This document shows positions 1 through 5,535 of a DNA stretch of 6,704 bases, in pieces; positions within the stretch are counted from its first letter, which is position 1; each line of letters opens with the position of its first letter. The notes below the pieces were generated by a model. It had not been told where the DNA came from. It worked only from the letters and a program-made list of their open reading frames with translations, and searched no databases. A program made the translations under genes and the position numbers. This DNA comes from an uncultured Ruminococcus sp. (GTDB lineage: Bacteria; Bacillota; Clostridia; Oscillospirales; Acutalibacteraceae), in NCBI GenBank assembly GCA_902773265.1, contig CACYDZ010000297.1, positions 1 to 6,704 on the forward strand. Reading direction: 5' to 3'.

Positions 1-88
1 AAAAGTTTTTGTCGAACTTTTTTCAAAAAGTTCGTGGGGTCAAGGGGTGAAACCCCTTGTGGGATTTTTAAGGGCAAAGCCCTTAAAA
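1..88 (+). repeat. Multi-hairpin interspersed repeat, copy A
   Basis: Three consecutive hairpins are visible. H1 is at 13-34 (CGAAC-T6-C-A5-GTTCG, a near-perfect palindrome). H2 is at 41-59 (CAAGGGGT / GAA loop / ACCCCTTG). H3 is at 66-88 (TTTTAAGGGC / AAA loop / GCCCTTAAAA). The conserved lead AAAAGTTTTTGTC occupies 1-13, and the linker GTGGGATTTT sits between H2 and H3. The same order, linkers and stem cores recur at 3713-3821 (reversed), 3869-3995 (diverged) and 6604-6691. No U-tract follows any stem, so it is not a canonical intrinsic terminator. The next gene starts 31 nt downstream without a visible promoter, so transcription probably runs through the element. The repeat may extend left of the window edge. 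Confidence 0.9.
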
Positions 89-102
89 GGAAAATAAATA
101 AT

Positions 103-110
103 TAAAAGGA
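103..110 (+). promoter_or_regulatory. Ribosome binding site of the glycosyltransferase gene
   Basis: TAAAAGGA ends 8 nt before the ATG at 119. The AAAGGA core resembles the Shine-Dalgarno consensus and fixes this start; no other in-frame start nearby has a better site. It lies 15-22 nt beyond the last hairpin of repeat copy A, so the hairpin chain forms the visible part of the 5' leader of this gene. Confidence 0.7.
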
Positions 111-118
111 ACAAGTTT

Positions 119-1261
119 ATGAGAGTGTTTATCATATCGAGAGGATATCCGTCTGAGAAATATGTCACCAACGGAATATTTGAGTTTGACCAGGCAAAAG
201 CACTGGCAAAACAAGGTCATGAAGTGATATTTCTGGCGAATGATTTACGGTCTTTACGAAGAAAGCGAAAGTTCGGCAGTGAAAGTTTTATCAAAGACGG
301 TGTACAGATAGAAGCACTCAATATTCCCTGCGGAAAAATTCCTAAGGGACTGTTAATGAAAATCAGAAGTACAGTTATTCAGCGATTGTACAATCGTTGT
401 GTCAGAAAATACGGAAAACCTGATATTGTTCATTCTCATTTTCTGGAGATAAGTTATTGCACGGTGAAAGCACTCAAAGATAAAGGAGTACCGCTTGTCA
501 TGACGGAACATCTTTCCACGATGAACAATACGGTTATTCCTGAAAATCTGATAGCATTAGGGAATAATACTTACAAATATTATGACAAGGTAATAGCAGT
601 AGGAAAACAGATTGCCGAAACCATAGAGAATAATTTTGGTGTAGAAGCAGAGATTATACCGAATGTAGCAGATACAGAAAGTTTTTCACTGAGAAATTTA
701 CCTGTCAGACATAACGGTTTCAGGGTTATCAGTGTAGGAGCATTGATAAAGCGTAAGCATATGGATTTATTAATCGAGGCTTTCACAGAATTTGCCGAAA
801 AACATGATGATGTATCACTGGAAATTTTCGGCAAGGGAGAAGAAAGAGAAAATCTGGAAAAGCTGATAGCCGAAAATAATATGCGTTCAGCAATCACCCT
901 ACACGGTGCGAAACCCAGAGAAGAAATTGCGGAGAGTATGCAGAAAGCAGACTGTTTTGTATTAGCGTCTGATGTAGAAACATTCGGAGTAGTGTATATA
1001 GAAGCGATGGCGATGGGATTACCGGTGATTGCCACAAAAAGCGGAGGGCCTGAAAATTTTGTCAATGACACGAACGGTATTTTAATAGAACCGAATGATA
1101 AAGATATACTTGTCAAGTCTTTGGAAAAGATGTATGATACTTATAAGCAATACGACAAGGGAAAAATCAAAGATAATGTCATAAAAAACTTTTCGCCCGA
1201 TGCTGTTGCCGAACAACTAAGCAAACTATACAGACAAACAATAAAAACAATAAGCGGATAA
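119..1261 (+). CDS. Family 4 (GT-B fold) glycosyltransferase
   Basis: This 380-residue soluble protein is probably a retaining glycosyltransferase that transfers a sugar from a nucleotide-sugar donor to a lipid-linked oligosaccharide at the cytoplasmic face of the membrane. The N-terminal half is a GT-B acceptor domain: it opens MRVFIISRGYPSE, then NGIFEFDQAKALAKQGHEV, then HSHFLE and MTEHLSTMN further on. The C-terminal donor-binding domain begins near VISVGALIKRKHMDLLIEAF, and carries EIFGKGEE and LHGAKPREEIAESMQKADCF. It contains the GT4 signature E-X7-E at E287 and E295 within ETFGVVYIEAMAMGLPVIAT, followed by SGGPENF. Length is usual for the family. The SD AAAGGA lies 8 nt upstream. The stop is 3 nt before the preferred start of the next gene, so they are co-transcribed and probably translationally coupled. 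Donor and acceptor sugars cannot be read from sequence. Confidence 0.93.
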   Translation: MRVFIISRGYPSEKYVTNGIFEFDQAKALAKQGHEVIFLANDLRSLRRKRKFGSESFIKDGVQIEALNIPCGKIPKGLLMKIRSTVIQRLYNRCVRKYGKPDIVHSHFLEISYCTVKALKDKGVPLVMTEHLSTMNNTVIPENLIALGNNTYKYYDKVIAVGKQIAETIENNFGVEAEIIPNVADTESFSLRNLPVRHNGFRVISVGALIKRKHMDLLIEAFTEFAEKHDDVSLEIFGKGEERENLEKLIAENNMRSAITLHGAKPREEIAESMQKADCFVLASDVETFGVVYIEAMAMGLPVIATKSGGPENFVNDTNGILIEPNDKDILVKSLEKMYDTYKQYDKGKIKDNVIKNFSPDAVAEQLSKLYRQTIKTISG

Positions 1262-1264
1262 GTG

Positions 1265-2671
1265 ATGTCAATGAAAATTACTATAAAAAAAATATTTATC
1301 ATACTGATGATGTTGTTTATGTTAGGCTATGCGTCTTACTCCAACATCATAGCAAGAGCAACAAACAGTTTGTCAAGATATGTTTTACTTGGCAGTATTT
1401 TGTTGTTTGCCGTGATGGCCAACAGTGACAAGAACTTTTTATTGAAAATTCCATCTAAGGTACCACCTTATATGTTATGTTGGTTATTGATGGGAATTTT
1501 TGCATTGTCGGGATTTGCGAGAGTAAAATTCGGGTCATTACAGATAGTCATTTGTATTCTGTTTGCCTTTATATCGGGAAGTAATGACCAATGGATAGAT
1601 ACGGCACTGCGGATAGCCAGATTTTTATTGTTTGTGTTTGTTTTCTTTACCTTTTTCTTTTTTGTTTTTCCGAGATTATACAGTATTGTCACGGGCTTTT
1701 ACGGATTTATTCCTGATGGAACATCAAGGGGAGCATATCCGTACAGAGCGGGAATTACCTCACACTATTCTATCAATGCGTTGAATATTGCTATATTATT
1801 AGTTATTGTCGTAGTAAAATACCTTTGTGATAATGGTATTACTTTAAAAATCCGTAAAGAAAGTGTATTTGATTTTGTTCTGATTATGCTTTCCTTTGTG
1901 GCTTTGCTGATGACAGCAAAAAGAGGTGTATTAGTCTGGAGTATATTAGCGATAGGTATATTTTATATTTTGCTGAACAAAGGTAAAGTCGGAAATGTTG
2001 TCAAAATATTACTGGTAGCTTTTGTGTTATTAGGCATATTGATTATTCTGGCAGAAAATTCTCAGGTAATAGCGAAGGTATTTGAGCGTTTCAAAGTAGT
2101 AGGAACAAGTGAAGACAACTCTGCGGCACAAAGAATAGCGATGTGGAAACTGGCACTGAGTTATTTCAGACAAAGTCCGATATTCGGTACAGGTTTCTGG
2201 ACATACAGAGGATTTTACAACGAAAATCTGAGTGCGGAATATTCTGTAAACGGTAAGCATACCAGCATAGACGCACATAATGTTTATATACAGGTATTAT
2301 GTGAAACAGGTGTGGTTGGTTTCGTGATATATATTCTTGCGATAGGATTTTTATTGTATAGAACGATTATTCTTTTGTGGTCGCTGGAAAACAGACAAAG
2401 ATTAAAACAATATATATCACTGTCTTTAGCGTTGCAGTTATTTTATATTCTGTACAGTTTCAGTGGGAATTGTTTTTATGACATGACCTTTTTCTATTAT
2501 GCGTTAGCGATGGGGATTGTCTATTCTGTGGAAACTGTATGGAAAAACGAGAGCAGACAGCTAAAATCATCACCAAATCGCAATACAATTCGGGAATTAT
2601 ATCGTGGTGATGATACCAATACTGTCAGGGAGAAGATTTATTATGAAAATAGCGACATTGACCTTTCATAA
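1265..2671 (+). CDS. O-antigen ligase/Wzy-type polysaccharide polymerase (membrane protein)
   Basis: This is a 468-residue integral membrane protein with about 11-12 hydrophobic segments. Its Wzy_C/O-antigen-ligase region includes AKRGVLVWS after one membrane helix, then a long extracytoplasmic loop. The loop holds QRIAMWKLALSYF (R290, W294), SPIFGTGFWTYRGFY and AHNVYIQVLCETGVVGF (H338, N339), followed by further helices. The invariant-type Arg, G-x-G and HN elements are those of the Wzy/WaaL superfamily, which joins undecaprenyl-linked glycans on the outer face. In a Gram-positive cluster next to a flippase, polymerase is likelier than ligase. The start is uncertain: GTG 1262, ATG 1265 and ATG 1271 are in frame. 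ATG 1265 is chosen because the weak SD-like AGCGGA ends 6 nt before it. The 3' end overlaps the next gene by 29 nt. The last ~40 residues are a hydrophilic, probably cytoplasmic tail. Confidence 0.88.
   Translation: MSMKITIKKIFIILMMLFMLGYASYSNIIARATNSLSRYVLLGSILLFAVMANSDKNFLLKIPSKVPPYMLCWLLMGIFALSGFARVKFGSLQIVICILFAFISGSNDQWIDTALRIARFLLFVFVFFTFFFFVFPRLYSIVTGFYGFIPDGTSRGAYPYRAGITSHYSINALNIAILLVIVVVKYLCDNGITLKIRKESVFDFVLIMLSFVALLMTAKRGVLVWSILAIGIFYILLNKGKVGNVVKILLVAFVLLGILIILAENSQVIAKVFERFKVVGTSEDNSAAQRIAMWKLALSYFRQSPIFGTGFWTYRGFYNENLSAEYSVNGKHTSIDAHNVYIQVLCETGVVGFVIYILAIGFLLYRTIILLWSLENRQRLKQYISLSLALQLFYILYSFSGNCFYDMTFFYYALAMGIVYSVETVWKNESRQLKSSPNRNTIRELYRGDDTNTVREKIYYENSDIDLS
2627..2632 (+). 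promoter_or_regulatory. Ribosome binding site deciding the pyruvyltransferase start
   Basis: AGGGAG, embedded in the coding sequence of the upstream polymerase gene, ends 10 nt before the ATG at 2643. The alternative in-frame upstream start at 2604 would add 13 residues (beginning MVMIPILSGRRFI) that are not part of the family's N-terminal motif, so 2643 is preferred. Confidence 0.7.
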
Positions 2672-3716
2672 TGCTGTCAATTACGGAGCGGTATTGCAGG
2701 CGGTTGCCTTACCGCAGGCGATACAAAAAAGATATCCCAAAGCAGAAGCAGGTATTTTAGATTATCGCAACCCGAAAATAGAAAAAAAGTTCAAATCATT
2801 TTATATAAAAAAAACGAACAGTCCTGTCCAAAAAATAAAAGCTGTGGTTCATGCTTTTATGGTATACGGTATGCGTTCAAAAAAGAAGAAAAGTTTTATC
2901 AAATTTCTGAATGACAATGTGCAGTTATTTTCCTGTACGGCAAAAGATGACATAGATAAATACATTGTCGGCAGTGACCAGATATGGAATTTTGATTTAT
3001 CCGACAATGACGAAACTTACTTGTTGAAATTCATTTCCGACAGAAACAAAAAGCACACCTATGCCCCCAGCATAGGCAAGACCGAACTTTCCGCAGAAGA
3101 AAAAGAAAAATTACAGGCAATCAAAGATTTTGCCACTTTATCGGCAAGAGAAGAAACAGCGGTAAAACTGATACAAGAAATTGACGGACGCACTCCCACA
3201 CTTGTTCCCGACCCTGTATTTTTGCTTACAGCAGACGAATGGAGAGAGAAAGAAGAGTGTTATCCCAATATTCCCGATAAATATGTTCTGGTTTACAAAT
3301 TTGCCGACAACGATAAGCCACTGACCAATTTTGCTTATCAGTATGCCCGCAGTCATCAGTTACCTCTTGTCATTATACAGAACTCTCTCAAAAAATATAA
3401 AGATGCCGTGATTGTCAATGATGCTTCACCGAACCAGTTCTTGTGGCTGATAGACAATGCACAACTTATTGTGACAAATTCTTTTCACGGGACAGCATTT
3501 TCCATTGTCTTTGAAAAAGAATTTTACGCTGAAACGCATGTATCACGGGCAACAAGAATAACAGAAATTCTCAATTTATACAAACTCAACTCTCACATCA
3601 TGAAAGACGGAAAACTTTCCGACAGCATTTCAGCACCGAGAGAAGAAGTCAGGAAAATAACCGAACAATACCGACAGAAAGCATTTCAATATCTGGATAA
3701 TATTATCAGAAGTTAA
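2643..3716 (+). CDS. Polysaccharide pyruvyl transferase family protein
   Basis: This 357-residue cytoplasmic protein of the CsaB/WcaK/EpsO-like family probably adds a ketal-linked pyruvate from phosphoenolpyruvate to a sugar of the repeat unit. The family motifs appear in order. MKIATLTFHNAVNYGAVLQA is at the extreme N-terminus. YIVGSDQIWN follows (GSDQIW at residues 110-115), then APSIGK, LSAREETAV and LVPDPVFLL. TNSFHGTAFSIVF comes near the C-terminus (N279, S280, F281, H282, G283). The FHG histidine is the residue usually treated as functionally important. Length fits the family, so the gene looks intact. It overlaps the end of the polymerase gene by 29 nt, implying coupling. Its TAA stop at 3714-3716 lies inside the first bases of repeat copy B. 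Members of this family near O-antigen-like genes are sometimes annotated only as hypothetical; the target sugar is unknown. Confidence 0.9.
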   Translation: MKIATLTFHNAVNYGAVLQAVALPQAIQKRYPKAEAGILDYRNPKIEKKFKSFYIKKTNSPVQKIKAVVHAFMVYGMRSKKKKSFIKFLNDNVQLFSCTAKDDIDKYIVGSDQIWNFDLSDNDETYLLKFISDRNKKHTYAPSIGKTELSAEEKEKLQAIKDFATLSAREETAVKLIQEIDGRTPTLVPDPVFLLTADEWREKEECYPNIPDKYVLVYKFADNDKPLTNFAYQYARSHQLPLVIIQNSLKKYKDAVIVNDASPNQFLWLIDNAQLIVTNSFHGTAFSIVFEKEFYAETHVSRATRITEILNLYKLNSHIMKDGKLSDSISAPREEVRKITEQYRQKAFQYLDNIIRS

Positions 3717-3821
3717 AGGGCGTTGCCCCTGAACCCCAATTAAAGGGCGTTGCCCTTTAAAATCCCACAAGGGGCTTTGCCCCTTGACCCCACCACTTTT
3801 GAAAAAGTGGACAAAACTTTT
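3713..3821 (-). repeat. Multi-hairpin interspersed repeat, copy B (reverse orientation)
   Basis: Read on the - strand, this has the same order as copy A. H1 is at 3793-3810 (CCACTTTT/AAAAGTGG). H2 is at 3768-3786 (CAAGGGGC/GCCCCTTG, 3-nt loop). H3 is at 3740-3760 (TTAAAGGGC/GCCCTTTAA). The lead AAAAGTTTTGT is at 3811-3821. Beyond H3 a fourth partial module follows (3713-3735): GGGGTTCAGGGGC, AAC, GCCC and TTTAA on the - strand. That module resembles the extra hairpin of copy C. The stop codon of the pyruvyltransferase gene is formed inside this module. Confidence 0.9.
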
Positions 3822-3868
3822 AATTGTCATCGCTGAACGCTTGATAATCAATCCGAACGAAGTGAGCC
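3822..3868. other. Short spacer between inverted repeat copies B and C
   Basis: These 47 bp separate the two divergent repeats. The spacer contains the small palindrome TTGAT-A-ATCAA at 3841-3851 and a GAACGAAGTGAGC stretch at 3854-3866. No coding sequence is credible here. A TTGTCA (3824-3829) and a GATAAT (3843-3848) resemble promoter boxes but are only 13 nt apart, too close for a normal sigma-A promoter. With the flanking repeats, this fills the 302 bp between the pyruvyltransferase and flippase genes. Confidence 0.6.
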
Positions 3869-3995
3869 AAAAAAGTTTTTGTCAAACTTTTTTCAAAAAG
3901 TTTGGCAGGATTTTCAAGGGTGCAACCCTTGAACAGGGGTTCGGGGGACAGCGTCCCCGACAAAGCAGGATGTTAAAGGGCGGCAGCCCTTTAAC
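3869..3995 (+). repeat. Multi-hairpin interspersed repeat, copy C (diverged, four hairpins)
   Basis: The lead AAAAGTTTTTGTC is followed by H1 at 3883-3904 (CAAAC-T6-C-A5-GTTTG). H2 is at 3913-3933 (TTCAAGGGT / GCA / ACCCTTGAA). An additional hairpin follows at 3941-3960 (TCG-GGGGAC / AGC / GTCCCC-GA with one bulged G), and H3 is at 3972-3995 (GTTAAAGGGC / GGCA / GCCCTTTAAC). The linker between H1 and H2 and several stem bases differ from copies A, B and D, yet every stem remains paired. The element ends 23 nt before the flippase ATG with no promoter between, so it is the visible 5' leader of that gene if transcribed from upstream. Confidence 0.88.
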
Positions 3996-4000
3996 AGGCA

Positions 4001-4008
4001 AAAAAGGA
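4001..4008 (+). promoter_or_regulatory. Ribosome binding site of the flippase gene
   Basis: AAAAAGGA ends 10 nt before the ATG at 4019, a slightly long but acceptable spacing. It starts 5 nt after the last hairpin of repeat copy C, so folding of the repeat could bear on access to this site. Confidence 0.65.
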
Positions 4009-4018
4009 CGGAAATTTT

Positions 4019-5440
4019 ATGAGCAGAGAAGGAAAACTGGTAAAGAATACAGCGATTTTGTCTTTAGGCAACTTTCTGCCGAAATTAGCCTCAACGGTGG
4101 TATTGCCGATACTGACAGGCTGTCTGACAAAAGAAGAATACGGTACTTATGATTTGATTACCGTATGGGTTTCTTTGCTGTTACCGGCGGTAACTTTACA
4201 GATACAGACGGCGGCATTCCGTTTTCTGATAGAACATCGTGGCAATACGCAACAGGAAAAGAAAATTGTTACCAATATCTATATGTTTACCTTTCCGATA
4301 TGTCTGGTAGTTATGGTAATTATGTTTTTTGTGTTGTTCAAATTAAGTATGCTTGAAAGAATACTCATCTGTATTTATTTTCTGACAGATATTTTTGAAA
4401 AAACCTCAAGTCAGGTTGTAAGAGGGTTAGCCAAAAACAAAGATTATTCCATCAGTGCCATATTAGGGTCAATAGGCAGATTGTTGTTTGCCATAGTATT
4501 TGTGAAGTATCTGGGGTTAGGACTGGAAGGTGCAACACTTTGTCTGATTGCTGCAACGGGAGTTCATGCTTTCTATTTACTGTTCAAGACAAATCTGTTT
4601 GCTATGATACAGCCGTCCATGTTTGATAAGAAGCTGTTGAAAGAGATGATACAGTATTCATGGCCGATGGTACCCAACAGTCTTTCCATATGGGTAATGC
4701 GTGTATCAGACAGACTGGTTGTCACGCATTTTATGGGAATAACAGCTAATGCAATTTATTCGGTAGCCAATAAGATACCGTCTTTGCTGACCGTCGCTCA
4801 GAATACTTTTACAATGGCATGGCAGGAAAATGCGTCCATAGTATCGAAAGATGAAGATGCACCAAAATATTACAGTGATATGTTCAAAGCTATCTATGAC
4901 TTTATGGCAGGAGCATTTGGGTTATTGATTGCGATGACACCTTTGTTGTTTAAACTGCTGATAAAAGGCGATTATGAAGAGGCTTATTATCAGATGCCAC
5001 TACTTTTTCTGGGAATGTTTTTTTGCAGTCTGGTAGGATATCTTGGCGGAATATATGTAGCCTACAAAAAGACCAAAAGTATTGGTGTGACAACGACTTT
5101 TGCTGCTGTCTGTAACCTTGTCATTGACCTTACAACGGTTCACTTTATAGGACTGTATGCGGCATCAGGGTCTACCTTGATAAGTTATCTGATTTTGTTT
5201 GTTTACAGAATGATAGATGTCCGAAAATTTGTCAAAATCAGATACGATATTCCAAGAATTATCATTATAGGAATGTTGTTGCTTATCATGAGTGGTCTGT
5301 GCTATCTAAGAAATCCCATTACCGATATTGTCAATGCGGTGTTGGGAGTTATCATGTTTATTGTACTCAACAGTAAACTGATGATGGTACTCATCAGGAA
5401 ATTATTCGGAAAAAAGAAAGCCGTCAATAATAACAAGTGA
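4019..5440 (+). CDS. Wzx-type flippase / polysaccharide biosynthesis membrane protein
   Basis: This 473-residue integral membrane protein with roughly 12-14 helices belongs to the polysaccharide transporter (PST) branch of the MVF/MOP superfamily. It would flip undecaprenyl-diphosphate-linked repeat units outward. The N-terminus is typical: KLVKNTAILSLGNFLPKL, then a helix, then LTKEEYGTYDLIT, matching the usual phrase with a helix and a conserved E-Y/F-G. The second half restarts with SWPMVPNSL (residues 214-222), RVSDRLVVTHFMG and ANAIYSVANKIPSLL, the characteristic internal repeat of the family. Length is normal and the C-terminus is a basic tail (KLFGKKK). It is the first gene after the B/C repeat pair and has no obvious promoter of its own, so it is probably read from upstream through the repeats. 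The substrate glycan cannot be inferred. Confidence 0.9.
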   Translation: MSREGKLVKNTAILSLGNFLPKLASTVVLPILTGCLTKEEYGTYDLITVWVSLLLPAVTLQIQTAAFRFLIEHRGNTQQEKKIVTNIYMFTFPICLVVMVIMFFVLFKLSMLERILICIYFLTDIFEKTSSQVVRGLAKNKDYSISAILGSIGRLLFAIVFVKYLGLGLEGATLCLIAATGVHAFYLLFKTNLFAMIQPSMFDKKLLKEMIQYSWPMVPNSLSIWVMRVSDRLVVTHFMGITANAIYSVANKIPSLLTVAQNTFTMAWQENASIVSKDEDAPKYYSDMFKAIYDFMAGAFGLLIAMTPLLFKLLIKGDYEEAYYQMPLLFLGMFFCSLVGYLGGIYVAYKKTKSIGVTTTFAAVCNLVIDLTTVHFIGLYAASGSTLISYLILFVYRMIDVRKFVKIRYDIPRIIIIGMLLLIMSGLCYLRNPITDIVNAVLGVIMFIVLNSKLMMVLIRKLFGKKKAVNNNK

Positions 5441-5458
5441 TTTTTTATATATTAAGTA

Positions 5459-5486
5459 TTGTAATTAAAAAAGTATATGTTATAAT
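5459..5486 (+). promoter_or_regulatory. Predicted sigma-A promoter with extended -10
   Basis: A perfect -10 box TATAAT (5481-5486) is preceded by TGT, giving the extended -10 pattern TGnTATAAT. A TTGTAA box (5459-5464, four of six consensus bases) lies 16 nt upstream. Transcription would begin near 5493, leaving about 43 nt of leader before the ATG at 5536. It would drive the acyltransferase gene independently of the upstream genes. No intrinsic terminator is visible between the flippase stop and this promoter. Confidence 0.7.
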
Positions 5487-5524
5487 AAATAGTAAATCCG
5501 CTTTCGTACAGAATATTTGAAAAT

Positions 5525-5529
5525 AAGGA
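5525..5529 (+). promoter_or_regulatory. Ribosome binding site of the acyltransferase gene
   Basis: AAGGA ends 6 nt before the ATG at 5536. A second in-frame ATG at 5542 would be 12 nt away, so 5536 is preferred. Confidence 0.65.
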
Positions 5530-5535
5530 AACAGA

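Noticed and set aside
580..1116. 178-codon open frame on the - strand inside the glycosyltransferase gene
   Set aside because: Antisense shadow of a well-supported GT4 gene with low-complexity Ser-rich translation and no family motif.
2604..2642. Longer N-terminus for the pyruvyltransferase starting at 2604
   Set aside because: The family motif begins right after the ATG at 2643, which has an AGGGAG site at suitable distance; the extra 13 residues look like out-of-frame polymerase sequence.
3713..3821. Repeat copies as intrinsic transcription terminators
   Set aside because: Stems are strong, but on either strand the sequence after each 3' arm lacks a run of Us; T-runs are found on the 5' arms instead.
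3824..3848. Promoter-like boxes TTGTCA and GATAAT in the spacer between repeats B and C
   Set aside because: The 13-nt gap is too short for a normal sigma-A promoter, and the best alternative -10 at a longer spacing is weak.
3630..3851. 73-codon open frame on the - strand covering repeat copy B
   Set aside because: The repeated GQRPL-type phrases come from the repeat modules read in one frame, so this is a by-product of the repeat, not a protein.
3713..3995. CRISPR array or insertion sequence
   Set aside because: The repeats are few, unevenly spaced, in both orientations and self-complementary throughout; there are no regular unique spacers, no cas genes and no transposase.
3784..4152. 122-codon open frame on the + strand across the repeat region and the flippase start
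   Set aside because: It runs through repeat copies B and C and then out of frame inside the flippase gene; its translation reflects repeat sequence, has no family resemblance and no good ribosome binding site.
4165..4356. 63-codon open frame inside the flippase gene
   Set aside because: Out-of-frame shadow of clear flippase coding sequence, without its own ribosome binding site.
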